From NCBI RefSeq assembly GCF_001428075.1, contig NZ_LMSI01000012.1:192507-256506 (forward strand): a stretch of DNA of 64,000 nucleotides, given 5' to 3'. The translations under genes were made by a program, and so were the position numbers. The notes under the pieces are model-generated. The model was not told the origin of the DNA, made no database searches, and saw nothing but the letters and a program-made list of their open reading frames with translations. Of the stretch, positions 44,624 to 52,849 are shown piece by piece (within the stretch, counting starts at the first letter, position 1; each line of letters begins with the position of its first letter). The stretch comes from Arthrobacter sp. Soil764 (lineage in GTDB: Bacteria > Actinomycetota > Actinomycetes > Actinomycetales > Micrococcaceae).

Positions 44624-44989
44624 AGCAGTGCTTTCTTAAACGACGATCTGATAAATGCCGATGCGCAGCTGCGGCCGATTCGACCCATTGCGTGACTGGC
44701 CCAACCGGCCACTGTTTTTCGGAGTGAAGGTGCCGGCTGCCGATGCCGGGAAGCGCGGGCAGCCAGTGCCGGCCGATTTTCGGGCCGGACATGCACCACC
44801 CCAACTGGTGCCGCGCAGGTATATCCAATTTTCCAGACGCCGCCCACGGTGCTGGTGTGCACATGCTGGAGGCGCGTGCACCTTCAACAGTCCTCCTGTA
44901 GGTGGAACTTGTCGAGACGGCGCGGCTAAGGAAAATACTGTTCGAGGCGCAGGCCTGCGGGCGGGAACTGGCACAGCTGGGTTAAACAA
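44624..44989. other. Non-coding spacer upstream of the cupredoxin gene
   Basis: About 366 bases with no gene I can support; short frames here lack ribosome sites and codon bias. It must contain the minus-strand promoter of the cupredoxin gene. No clear operator was seen. Confidence 0.5.
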
Positions 44990-45024
44990 AAGCAGGGCCT
45001 GCCGATGAACGGCAAGCCCTGCTT
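44990..45024 (-). terminator. Terminator of the cold-shock gene
   Basis: AAGCAGGGC (44990-44998) pairs with GCCCTGCTT (45016-45024), with an inner GCCG/CGGC stem; on the minus strand it is followed by TTTTGTTT. Confidence 0.88.
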
Positions 45025-45055
45025 GGAAACCTAACGGTCCCGGAACTCTAGGAAA

Positions 45056-45259
45056 TTAGAGAGCCTGGATGTTGGTGGCCTGGGGACCCTTGGGGCCCTG
45101 CTCGGTGTCGAAGGAAACCTTCTGGTTCTCTTCGAGGGAGCGGAAGCCGGAGGAGTTGATCGCGGAGTAGTGCGCGAAAACGTCCTGTGAGGAGTCGTCC
45201 GGGGAGATGAAGCCGAAGCCCTTTTCAGCGTTAAACCATTTGACGGTACCAGTAGCCAT
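45056..45259 (-). CDS. Cold-shock protein (CspA family)
   Basis: 67-aa single-stranded nucleic-acid-binding RNA chaperone. RNP1 is KGFGFI; RNP2 reads VFAHYSAI, close to the consensus VFVHFSAI. Start ATG 45259 gives the canonical [10 protein letters not shown]; the frame extends upstream but that part is leader. GAAGGAC lies upstream. It is probably regulated through its long 5-prime leader. It is monocistronic with a strong terminator. Confidence 0.96.
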   Translation of the reverse strand: MATGTVKWFNAEKGFGFISPDDSSQDVFAHYSAINSSGFRSLEENQKVSFDTEQGPKGPQATNIQAL

Positions 45260-45430
45260 TATTTTTGTCCTTCGTGAAGGTGGAGGGGAAAATCCCGACT
45301 TTCGGGCCCTCCGGCGTGGGGTGTTCAAAAACCGCTACTTCAGAAGAACACGGACTTTCGACCGCGCGTACTGCCTGAACTACCAACTGCATAAACACAA
45401 CAACAGGATCAACACTACAGGACATTCGCC
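45260..45430 (-). promoter_or_regulatory. Long structured leader/promoter of the cold-shock gene
   Basis: The spacer holds a hairpin CCCGA-CTT-TCGGG (about 45295-45307) and an AT-richer segment near 45380-45425 that probably contains the promoter. A leader of over 100 bases fits csp mRNAs that are temperature-responsive; no exact cold box could be assigned. Confidence 0.4.
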
Positions 45431-45461
45431 CCACACCTAATTCCGCCCCTGTTCACCGGCA

Positions 45462-45809
45462 CTAAACCTGCCGGCGATCCTCGAGCGCCGTGCTGTACCG
45501 TGTGAACCCGGGGCGGAGCCGGACCGAGCGGGGGCCCACCATCGCGATGTCCTCCCACAGCACCAGGAACGAGCCGCGGTGCCGCCACCGCAGTATCCGG
45601 GCCAGCAGCCACGGGTGGGTGAGGCCATTGCGCTCGTACCCCAGGAACGATGCAACGCTGTGCGGGCTGACCACCAGCCCCAGCAGCCGCGGCTCCGCCA
45701 TCAACTGGTGCGGAGGCCCGTCCAGCACGAACCGGGCGTCGGCAACGCGGCCCAGCCATCCGCCGTCGGGGTCATGGACCGGAGTGCCCAGCAGGTCACC
45801 GAGGATCAT
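45462..45809 (-). CDS. Small PRC-barrel-like protein B of the NRAMP operon
   Basis: 115-aa soluble protein. MILGDLLGTPVHDPDGGWLGRVADARFVLDG at the N-terminus is a PRC-barrel pattern. The middle has LLGLVVSPHSVASFLGYERN and the end LRPGFTRYSTALEDRR. GGGAGG precedes ATG 45809, which overlaps the end of the upstream PRC-like gene by 14 bases. It is the last gene of a tightly overlapping set with the NRAMP-like transporter. A role in binding or gating the transporter is plausible but unproven. Confidence 0.78.
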   Translation of the reverse strand: MILGDLLGTPVHDPDGGWLGRVADARFVLDGPPHQLMAEPRLLGLVVSPHSVASFLGYERNGLTHPWLLARILRWRHRGSFLVLWEDIAMVGPRSVRLRPGFTRYSTALEDRRQV

Positions 45810-46206
45810 GGCGGCCTCCCGGTATCCGCGCGATGATCTTGTCCCGGACCCACCGTTCCACCCAGCTGGCATCCAGCGGTTCGCCGCTCACGCCCAGCCG
45901 AACCACCACTTCCACCTCCGCCACGTCCTTCCACGGGATCCGGATCAGCCTGGACGACGGCGGCCTGCCGCCAAAGATCCGCGTGCCCAGCACCGCCCCG
46001 GTCAGCAGGGCCGTGATGACCGGTGGCGCCGTCCCCGGCGGGATCTCCACGTCCAAAGCAGGCCCGCTCACCTCGAGGTCGTCCACGGTGGTGACCGGGA
46101 CGCCGTCGTGGTCCAAAACCTGCCGGTCCATGAGGTGCAGCTGCGCGTCCAGGATGCGGCCGGCCACGCGCGGGACCGGCGGCAGCGGACCGGACGGGGA
46201 GGTCAT
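45796..46206 (-). CDS. Small PRC-barrel-like protein A of the NRAMP operon
   Basis: 136-aa soluble protein with a PRC-like beginning: GRILDAQLHLMDRQVLDHDGVPVTTVDDLEV. The centre has PPVITALLTGAVLGTRIFGGRPPSSRLIRIPWKDVAEVEVVVRL. The C-terminus is VERWVRDKIIARIPGG. It starts within the last codons of the NRAMP-like gene (ATGA overlap) and overlaps the next PRC gene. In related actinobacterial loci PRC or MgtE-N-type proteins accompany NRAMP-like transporters; I infer a similar accessory role. Confidence 0.78.
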   Translation of the reverse strand: MTSPSGPLPPVPRVAGRILDAQLHLMDRQVLDHDGVPVTTVDDLEVSGPALDVEIPPGTAPPVITALLTGAVLGTRIFGGRPPSSRLIRIPWKDVAEVEVVVRLGVSGEPLDASWVERWVRDKIIARIPGGRHDPR

Positions 46207-47429
46207 GAGCCGGCTCCTGTCACGATCATGAGCGGAATGGCGGCAAGGGAGGCCACCAGGATAATCACCAGGTACACCATTCCCAGCACGTTCACCACAC
46301 GGCCGTTCACATGCTCGTGCATGTACTGGGGATCATTGGCCACGATGAGGACGGGCAGGTACGTCAGCGGCAGGGCAATGGCGGAGAACACCACGGAGTA
46401 TTCGGTCACCTGCACCGGGTCCACGCCGGTGGCCAGGACCGCCATCCCGATCAGGAGGCAGACAATCATGGCCACGTGGAAGCGCGCGGCCTCCGCCGGG
46501 CGGCGGAACTTCCCCCATGACCAGCCGAAGAACTGGGCCAGGGTGTAACCGGACGAGAGGGTGGTTTCCAGGGCGGCGCCGAAGGTTGCGGCCACGATGC
46601 CCACCAGCACGAACGCGAGCCCCAGCTTCCCGGCACCTTCCGCCACGGGCAGGATCACCTGGGACAGCGACGTCACCGAAATACCGGCCGGCAGGAGCAC
46701 GACGGCGGCGCACGCGGCGATGGCCACGGACAGCAGGCCGCCCAGCGGAAAACCGACCAGGACGTTGATGCGTTCCTGCAGCAGGTCCTTCACGGTCCAG
46801 CCTTCCTCCACGGCGCCGGAGGAGAAGAAGAAGACCTCGTAGGGGGTCATGGCGGCGCCGAACAGGGCGATGGCGTAGTAGCTGTAGGTCCACACTGTTT
46901 CCTGCTCCGGCACGGAGGGCGCCAGCTGTCCGGCCAGCGCTCCCCAGTCAGGTTTGAGGAGGAACAACGCCACCGCAAAGACAATCAGCGTCAGCCCCAG
47001 CAGGCCCGCGACGTTTTCCATGATGGTGAACCTGACGCGCCAGATGACCAGCCACACGGCCAGCGCCGCCACGGGGATCCACAGCAGGTAGTACACGCTG
47101 CTGGCGAGCTGCAGGGCCAGCGCCACCCCGCCGATTTCCGCGGTGACGGTCATCAGGTTGATCAGGAAGGACGCCGAGAGGTTGGCCAGGCCTGCCCGCG
47201 CGCCGAGGCGTTCGCGGATCACTTCGAAGGTGGCCCGCCCCGATGCCGCCGCCACCCGTCCGGACATGTTGGCGAACAGGCAGATGCCCACCACGCCGAC
47301 GGCCACCACCCACACCATTGACAGGCCGAACCGGGAACCGACCACGGCGTTGGTCACCAAATCCCCGATGTCCACGAACCCGCCGATGGCGGTGAGGACC
47401 CCGAGCGCGACGCCGAGGAGCCGCTTCAC
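46203..47429 (-). CDS. Divergent NRAMP-family metal transporter
   Basis: Integral membrane protein of 408 aa with about 11 helices. The fold and spacing follow NRAMP/SLC11, but the metal-site motifs differ. The TM1 DPGN is DIGD (in GGFVDIGDLVTN) and the TM6 A-x-x-MPHN segment is AMTPYE. Canonical manganese/iron transporters need the Asp, Asn, Met and their neighbours, so the ion selected may differ, for example Mg2+ or another divalent. The start is GTG, overlapping the upstream lipoprotein gene by four bases. Two PRC-type genes follow with overlaps. Confidence 0.85.
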   Translation of the reverse strand: MKRLLGVALGVLTAIGGFVDIGDLVTNAVVGSRFGLSMVWVVAVGVVGICLFANMSGRVAAASGRATFEVIRERLGARAGLANLSASFLINLMTVTAEIGGVALALQLASSVYYLLWIPVAALAVWLVIWRVRFTIMENVAGLLGLTLIVFAVALFLLKPDWGALAGQLAPSVPEQETVWTYSYYAIALFGAAMTPYEVFFFSSGAVEEGWTVKDLLQERINVLVGFPLGGLLSVAIAACAAVVLLPAGISVTSLSQVILPVAEGAGKLGLAFVLVGIVAATFGAALETTLSSGYTLAQFFGWSWGKFRRPAEAARFHVAMIVCLLIGMAVLATGVDPVQVTEYSVVFSAIALPLTYLPVLIVANDPQYMHEHVNGRVVNVLGMVYLVIILVASLAAIPLMIVTGAGS

Positions 47430-47932
47430 CGGGACCCCACCGCGCCTTCGAGCTGCTTCAGGGCGTCCTGCGCGTCCGCGAGCGCCTTGTCACCGTCCGG
47501 GAGGGAGGGGCTGCCGCCGTCGTTGGCTGCCAGCGCGGCGCGTGCCGTGGCGAAACCAGCGGCGCACTGGTCCAGCACGTCCAGTGCCTGCTTCTGCGCA
47601 ACGCGCTCCTCCTGTGTTGCCGGCGAGAGCTTCAGGACACTGCTCCTGCCTGCCTCGACCTCCTTGAGGCCGTCCTCCAGGCTGGTGTCGGTGGCGGCTT
47701 TGGTGAGCTTGCCGTCCATGTCCTGGCGGAGGGCGATCCGTGCGGTGGCCACGGCAGAGGAACTGTCCTTCACGGCCGTGGACACCGACTGGGCAATGCC
47801 GCCGCTGCAGCCCGTCAGGAGGGCGAGCGCGGCGAGGGCCACGAGCGCGGGCCTGGCGGCGGGGCGGGCGCGGAAGGCGGCGGGCCGGGCGGTAATTTGT
47901 GCGGCCGGGACGGAGTCGGGCGTGTTCAGCAC
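47426..47932 (-). CDS. Small helical lipoprotein at the head of the NRAMP operon
   Basis: 168-aa exported lipoprotein with lipobox LLTGC (about 38-42) after an Arg/Ala-rich N-region. The mature part is helix-rich with regularly spaced Ala, Asp and Lys (TAVKDSSSAVATARIALRQDMDG), possibly a helical bundle. Its stop overlaps the GTG of the NRAMP-like transporter, so it is translationally coupled and may act with it at the outer face. No known family recognised. Confidence 0.78.
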   Translation of the reverse strand: MLNTPDSVPAAQITARPAAFRARPAARPALVALAALALLTGCSGGIAQSVSTAVKDSSSAVATARIALRQDMDGKLTKAATDTSLEDGLKEVEAGRSSVLKLSPATQEERVAQKQALDVLDQCAAGFATARAALAANDGGSPSLPDGDKALADAQDALKQLEGAVGSR

Positions 47933-48004
47933 CGTTGCCTCCAGCCCCCGGAAACTCCCGGATCCATGCGACCTGGCAGGGCAGCCAGAAAATAGTTGCC
48001 TTGA

Positions 48005-48016
48005 GCTATATATAGC
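48005..48016. promoter_or_regulatory. Palindrome GCTATATATAGC in a divergent spacer
   Basis: A perfect 12-bp AT-rich palindrome, 73 bases upstream of the lipoprotein/NRAMP operon (minus) and 144 bases before the TfoX-N gene (plus). It could be an operator or a pair of overlapping -10 elements. Confidence 0.4.
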
Positions 48017-48159
48017 ACTCCGCAGGGAAGTTTGACCTGCTCAGCCCGGGATTTTTCTCGCCTGCACCATGGGGTCCACGGACCCTCGACCGCGCCTGCG
48101 AATAGGCATATCCTGCATCCAGATCCTGCGGAAACAACCCACCACCGGGAGATGAAGCC

Positions 48160-48564
48160 ATGGAGATGCCCAAGGCAACCGAGGAAGACAAAGAGCGGTT
48201 CAGGCGCGTGGTCCCTGACCATCCGGGGGTGGTGGTGAAGCCGATGTTCGGCAACCTCGGCGCATTCATCAACGGCAACATGTTCGCCGGGCTGTTCGGC
48301 TCCACCATCGGCGTGAAGCTCTCCCCCGAGGACAAGGAGATGCTGGAGTCATCCGAGCGGACCGTGCCGTTCGGGCCGGCGGAGCGGCCCATGGGCGGAT
48401 ACACCGGGCTGCCGGAGGTCTGGAACGAAGAGGGCGACGGCGACGACACCCGGGCGCGGGCATGGGCCGAAAAGGCCTTGGGTTACATTGCGTCCCTGCC
48501 GCCCAAGGAGCCCAAAGAACCCCAAGCAAGGGCCGCCAGGACTTCCCGGGCGGCGGCGAAGTAG
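48160..48564 (+). CDS. TfoX/Sxy N-terminal-domain protein
   Basis: 134 aa; the TfoX-N domain covers about 20-105, with VVVKPMFGNLGAFINGNMFAGLFGSTIGVKL as the core. It lacks the C-terminal TfoX domain of the competence regulator Sxy, like the many stand-alone versions in actinobacteria whose role is unknown. A Lys/Ala/Arg-rich tail follows (KEPKEPQARAARTSRAAAK). The next gene begins two bases after the stop, so the two are cotranscribed. Confidence 0.87.
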   Translation: MEMPKATEEDKERFRRVVPDHPGVVVKPMFGNLGAFINGNMFAGLFGSTIGVKLSPEDKEMLESSERTVPFGPAERPMGGYTGLPEVWNEEGDGDDTRARAWAEKALGYIASLPPKEPKEPQARAARTSRAAAK

Positions 48565-48566
48565 CC

Positions 48567-49832
48567 ATGTCCGCCCCCGCGGTTTCCCGTAACGAGACCA
48601 ACACCGTGGTGGTGGGTGCCGGGCAGGCCGGCCTGGCCACCAGCTACTGGCTGGCGCAGCGCGGCGTGGAGCACCGGCTCCTGGAGCGGCGGCCCGCGTT
48701 GGGCGGCGCCTGGCAGGACCGGTGGGACTCCTTCTATCTGAACACCCCCAACTTTTCACTGGCCCTGCCGGGTACTGACTATGACGGGCCGGACCCGGAC
48801 GGATTCATTCCCCGCGACGCCACCATCGACTTCTTCCGCAGTTACGCGGAGGACATCAACGCCCCGGTGGAACTGGACACGGAGGTCACCCGGATCGCCC
48901 CGGCCGGGACCGGGTTCACGCTCGAAACGGGCCGGGGCACGTGGGCCGCCCGGAACGTGGTGCTGGCCAGCGGGGCGTTCCAGCGCCCGCGGATCCCGCC
49001 TGCCGCCGCCGGCCTCTCCCCCGGGATCCTGCAGCTGCACAGCCATGAGTACCGCAATCCCGGGCAGCTGCCGGAGGGCGCAGTGCTGGTGGTGGGGACC
49101 GGACAATCCGGCGGCCAGATCACCGAGGACCTGCTCGACGCGGGGCGCACCGTGCACCTGTCTGTGTCCAGTTGCCCCGAAGCGCCGCGGCGGTACCGGG
49201 GCCAGGACATCTTCCACTGGATCATGGAAGTGAACGTCCACGGCCCCGGCTACGGGATCAATGCGCTGCTGGTGGACCAGTTACCCTCCCCCGCTGGACG
49301 CTTCATATGCAACCCGCTGCTGTCCGGCAACGGCGGCGGCCACAGTGTGCACCTGCGCGGGCTGGGCCGGCGTGGCGTCCGGCTGCATGGCCGGTTTGAG
49401 GGATTGCACGACGACGACCTGGTCTTCACGGATGACCTCCCCCAGCGCTTTGGGCTGGTGGAGGCGGGGTTCAGGCAGCGGCTCAAAATGTTGGCAGACG
49501 CCTACATCCGGGCAGCCGGGATCGACGCCCCCGAAGCTGAGGAACCGGAGGCGGACCACTGGCTGCCGGCAGAGTCCGGCGCCCGCCTGGACGTTGCGGC
49601 CGAAGGGATTACCTCCGTCATCTGGTGCACTGGCTACGCGCTGGACTTCAGCATCCTGGACCTGCCCCTCCTGGATGAGTGGAACTACCCCCGCCATGTG
49701 AAAGGCGTGACGGAGCACCCGGGCCTGTACGCCGTCGGGCTCCCTTGGCTCACCCGGCACATCTCCGCCACCCTGGTGGGCGTGGGCCCGGACGCCGAGT
49801 ACGTGACGGAGCATTTGGCAGCGCGGAGCTGA
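48567..49832 (+). CDS. FAD-dependent flavin monooxygenase-like oxidoreductase
   Basis: 421-aa flavoprotein. The FAD loop is VVVGAGQAGLATSYWL (14-29), the NADPH loop VLVVGTGQSGGQITEDLL (about 172-189), and the C-terminal ATG-like motif is VIWCTGYALDFSIL. The layout matches class B flavin monooxygenases and YhlQ/CzcO-type flavoproteins, but the full FMO fingerprint FxGxxxHxxxY/F is not evident (LQLHSHEYRNPGQ is the nearest). Start ATG 48567 is two bases after the TfoX-N gene. The substrate is unknown. Confidence 0.88.
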   Translation: MSAPAVSRNETNTVVVGAGQAGLATSYWLAQRGVEHRLLERRPALGGAWQDRWDSFYLNTPNFSLALPGTDYDGPDPDGFIPRDATIDFFRSYAEDINAPVELDTEVTRIAPAGTGFTLETGRGTWAARNVVLASGAFQRPRIPPAAAGLSPGILQLHSHEYRNPGQLPEGAVLVVGTGQSGGQITEDLLDAGRTVHLSVSSCPEAPRRYRGQDIFHWIMEVNVHGPGYGINALLVDQLPSPAGRFICNPLLSGNGGGHSVHLRGLGRRGVRLHGRFEGLHDDDLVFTDDLPQRFGLVEAGFRQRLKMLADAYIRAAGIDAPEAEEPEADHWLPAESGARLDVAAEGITSVIWCTGYALDFSILDLPLLDEWNYPRHVKGVTEHPGLYAVGLPWLTRHISATLVGVGPDAEYVTEHLAARS

Positions 49833-49855
49833 CCCCCACCAAGGGAGTGATTGTG

Positions 49856-50617
49856 ATGGAACCGGTTCGCGTGATCCTGCTGCCCGGGAGCGTCCTTCCC
49901 GCCGACCCTGCCTACGGCGGCCTGCTGGAGGAACTGGGACCCGGGGTGGAGGCCACCGCCAAGGACCTTGAGTTCTATGCCGTGGATGCACCGCCGCCGG
50001 ACTGGAGCCTGGATACGGAAGCGGACGGTGTGCTCCGCGAGGCCGACCGGCGCGGCTGGGATACGTTCCATCTGGTGGGGTACTCCGGCGGCGGTTCAGC
50101 CACCCTGGCCCTGACGGCATCGCATCCGGAACGGCTCCGCAGCCTGGCACTGCTTGAGCCCGCATGGGCGGGCACGTGGGACTGGAGCCCGGGGCACAGG
50201 GAGCTGTGGAAGAAGTATGACCAGTTGGACGGACTTCCGCCGGAAGAGTTCATCACCGCCTTCATGCGGCTGGGCGTCAGGGACGACGTCGTCCTGCCGC
50301 CTCCGCCGCCCGGCCCGCCACCGCCATGGATGGCCAAGCGGCCGGCAGGGATCGCTGCGTTCATCAGGACGTTCAAGTCATACAACCTGGACCGGGACCG
50401 CCTGGCCGGCTTCGACCGGCCGGTGCTGTTCATCCTGGGCGGCAAAAGCAACCCGGATGACTACGCTGACAACGCCAGGCGGCTGGGCCAGGTCTTCCCC
50501 GACTTCCGGCTTGAGGTGTTTCCCGACCGCCACCATTTCGATCCCCCGCACCGGATTGAGCCGCAACGGGTTGCCGCGCTGCTCAGGGAGCACTGGGCAC
50601 GGGCCGAGGCCGGCTGA
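49856..50617 (+). CDS. Alpha/beta-fold hydrolase
   Basis: 253 aa. The nucleophile elbow is GYSGGGS, so Ser lies in GxSxG form, and HHFDPPHRI near the C-terminus supplies the His; the acid is likely in GKSNPDDYAD. A notable Pro cluster LPPPPPPGPPPPW (about 143-155) occurs in the cap region. AAGGGAGTG precedes ATG 49856. It follows the flavoprotein by 23 bases, so it is probably in the same operon, for example to hydrolyse esters formed by Baeyer-Villiger oxidation (inference). Confidence 0.87.
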   Translation: MEPVRVILLPGSVLPADPAYGGLLEELGPGVEATAKDLEFYAVDAPPPDWSLDTEADGVLREADRRGWDTFHLVGYSGGGSATLALTASHPERLRSLALLEPAWAGTWDWSPGHRELWKKYDQLDGLPPEEFITAFMRLGVRDDVVLPPPPPGPPPPWMAKRPAGIAAFIRTFKSYNLDRDRLAGFDRPVLFILGGKSNPDDYADNARRLGQVFPDFRLEVFPDRHHFDPPHRIEPQRVAALLREHWARAEAG

Positions 50618-50731
50618 AAAACTTGAGCAATTCCCCCGCGAGATGGCATATGACGGCAATGCCCCGGGACTGCTGCGAAGTGCCACCTCGCGGACACTGG
50701 CGTGCAGGATCCTCCAGCCTAAGCTGGGGGC

Positions 50732-51808
50732 ATGGACACGGCCACTGACGCCCGGCACTCCTTCGCCTCCCGCGCGAACCAGGCGGTGCGGACGCTGACC
50801 CCCGGCTACTTCGCCCTCACCATGGCCAGCGGGATCATCTCAGTGGGGCTTGAGCTCGAAGGATTCCACCCCGTTTCAATGGCGCTGCTGGTGGTGTGCG
50901 CGCTCTCCTACGTGGTGATCCTTGCGCTCAGCCTGCTCCGCCTGGCCAGATTCGCCGACTACATGCGCGGTGACTTCCTCGACCCCGGCCGGGCGTTCGG
51001 ATTCTTCACCTTCATCGCCGGAACAAACGTGCTGGGGACGCGGCTTGGCATGGCGGGGTGGCAGGGCACGACGGCGGTCCTCCTGTCAGTGGCGGTGCTT
51101 GCCTGGGTGGTGCTCGGCTACGTCGTGCCATGGACCGCGGTGCTCGGCCGGTCCGAGCGCCCCGTGGTTAAGGATGCCAACGGCTCATGGTTCATCTGGT
51201 GTGTGGCCAGCCAGTCCGTGGCTGTCGCGGCGGCCTCCATCGAGCCCCTCGCCGCCCCGGAGTGGCGCGCGGCCCTGGCGCTCGTCGCCGTCGTTGCCTG
51301 GTCGGTGGGGCTCATCCTGTATGCCGCCGTGGGGATCTTCGTCTCGCTCCGGCTCATGACGTACCCCATCCGGCCGGAGGATCTGCGCCCGCAGTACTTC
51401 GTGGCCATGGGCGCCATGGCCATCAGCGTCCTGGCGGGGGCGCGGATCGTGGAGATGGCCGGAGCCCCCATGGTGGATGCGACACGCGGGCTGGTGGCCG
51501 GCTCCTCCGTGGTGTTCTGGTCCTTCGCCTCGTGGCTGTTCCCGGTGCTCCTCGCCGCCGGCTGGTGGCGGCACGTGGTCCACCGGGTTCCGTTGTCCTA
51601 CGAGCCGGGCCTGTGGAGCGTGATCTTCCCCCTGGGCATGTACGCGGTGGCCGGGATTTATCTTGGCCGCGCGGATGAACTGCCCCTGGTGGCAGCCATC
51701 GGGCGTGCGGAGCTGTGGCTGGCGCTTGCGGCATTCCTGGTTACCTTCGCCGGGATGTTCCGGCACCTGTGGGCCACGCTGCTGCGCCCTTCCCGCAAAG
51801 GACAGTAA
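50732..51808 (+). CDS. TDT-family (tellurite-resistance/dicarboxylate or SLAC1-like) transporter
   Basis: 358-aa membrane protein with ten helices arranged as in TehA/SLAC1 channels: LTPGYFALTMASGIISVG at the start, FGFFTFIAGTNVLGTRLGM, WFIWCVASQSVAVAAASI, and VFWSFASWLFPVLLAAGWWRH. Family members conduct anions, dicarboxylates or sulfite. TAAGCT lies six bases before the ATG and no ribosome site is visible, indicating a leaderless mRNA. It is convergent with the next membrane protein gene. Confidence 0.9.
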   Translation: MDTATDARHSFASRANQAVRTLTPGYFALTMASGIISVGLELEGFHPVSMALLVVCALSYVVILALSLLRLARFADYMRGDFLDPGRAFGFFTFIAGTNVLGTRLGMAGWQGTTAVLLSVAVLAWVVLGYVVPWTAVLGRSERPVVKDANGSWFIWCVASQSVAVAAASIEPLAAPEWRAALALVAVVAWSVGLILYAAVGIFVSLRLMTYPIRPEDLRPQYFVAMGAMAISVLAGARIVEMAGAPMVDATRGLVAGSSVVFWSFASWLFPVLLAAGWWRHVVHRVPLSYEPGLWSVIFPLGMYAVAGIYLGRADELPLVAAIGRAELWLALAAFLVTFAGMFRHLWATLLRPSRKGQ

Positions 51809-51817
51809 GCCGGAGAC

Positions 51818-52525
51818 TCAGCCGGCCCGCGGACCGGTGCGGTGCGTCTTTTGCCGTCCGTCGCGGTGGGCGACGTAGGCGTAGACCATCAGGGTGATGC
51901 CGGCCAGGATCATGATGGCCGGGAAGGCGAAGTCCAGGGAAATGAACACCACCGTTGCCTGAAAGGCAAAGATCAGCCCCATGACCGTGAGGACCGCGGC
52001 CGGGATCAGCGGCCACTTCATCCTTTCCTCTGCCTGATCGCCGGTGTGCCCGGCGGCGTGGACCGGGACCAGGGAAAGCACGCCAAAGGTGGCGGCCAGG
52101 CCCAGGAAGAGGAAGGCGGCGGTGGGCATACCCTGTAGTTCCTGCGGTAGGGCCACAATGACCGCCAGCGTGAGCATGACACCGGACGGGATCAGTGCCC
52201 ACCAGTTGGTGCGTTCCCGCACGAACACCGCGGCGAAGCCGGCCCCCATGAAGAGGAACAGGAAGGCTGCGCCCCAGGCTCCGCCTGTGAGCTGTGTGGC
52301 GGTGATGACGGCTGCCAGGCCCAGGAACACGGATCCGGGGATGGCCGCCCACCAGTTTTCCCGCCGCCGGACGAACAGGGAAAGGAACAGAACTCCAATG
52401 GCCGCGAAGATCAGCGGCGCAACAATGGCGGCACTGTCCATGACACCGATCCGGTCCAGCAGCAAAAGCCCACCCAGCCCAATGAGGACTATGCCTGCAA
52501 TGATGCTTGCGTTCGCTGATTTCAC
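51818..52525 (-). CDS. Polytopic membrane protein of unknown function (235 aa)
   Basis: About eight hydrophobic segments arranged as repeats of a two-helix hairpin (compare FVRRRENWWAAIPGSVFLGLAAV with FVRERTNWWALIPSGVMLTLAVI), so it looks internally duplicated. The N-terminus, IIAGIVLIGLGGLLLLDRIG, resembles LiaF-type transmembrane segments, but no LiaF C-terminal domain is present. The tail is basic. Function unknown; convergent with the TDT gene. Confidence 0.78.
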   Translation of the reverse strand: MKSANASIIAGIVLIGLGGLLLLDRIGVMDSAAIVAPLIFAAIGVLFLSLFVRRRENWWAAIPGSVFLGLAAVITATQLTGGAWGAAFLFLFMGAGFAAVFVRERTNWWALIPSGVMLTLAVIVALPQELQGMPTAAFLFLGLAATFGVLSLVPVHAAGHTGDQAEERMKWPLIPAAVLTVMGLIFAFQATVVFISLDFAFPAIMILAGITLMVYAYVAHRDGRQKTHRTGPRAG

Positions 52526-52601
52526 CGTGTGCCTCCGGTTCCGGCAGCCAACATGCGCGGGCTGCTTAACCCCACGCTACGGGCGGGCACACATGGGAAA
52601 C

Positions 52602-52679
52602 AGGGCCCAAAGCCCCGGCCGTCAGCATGGAACGATGCCCCTTCCCCTGCCCGTTCCGAGGTTGGGACTTTCAGCCCTA
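52602..52679 (+). promoter_or_regulatory. DosR-box-like sites upstream of the 191-aa gene
   Basis: TTGGGACTTTCAGCCCTA (52662-52679) closely resembles the mycobacterial DevR/DosR box (GGGACTTNNGNCCCT). GGGCCCAAAGCCCC (52602-52615) is a weaker copy 60 bases upstream. No gene covers 52526-52849; these sites are its most notable content. Confidence 0.5.
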
Positions 52680-52849
52680 TAACCGGGCGCGGTCAGCTTG
52701 GCATCCTTGTAAAGGCGCCATCCGGGTCCTCAAGTTTGCGAGGCCGGAGTGGCTTTCCCGCGTCCCCCTCCCCAATGCACCCGCCACATATTTGCACCTT
52801 GCGCATCCAGGCGCGCCCTGCCACCTGGCTGCACTTTGAAAGGACCGGC

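Noticed and set aside
44655..45008. 117-codon plus-strand frame in the cupredoxin/cold-shock spacer
   Set aside because: No ribosome site, biased composition and overlap with the cold-shock terminator argue against it.
52529..52849. Upstream extension of the 191-aa gene
   Set aside because: The frame is open but has non-coding composition, and ATG 52850 has a ribosome site; the stretch contains the DosR-like boxes.
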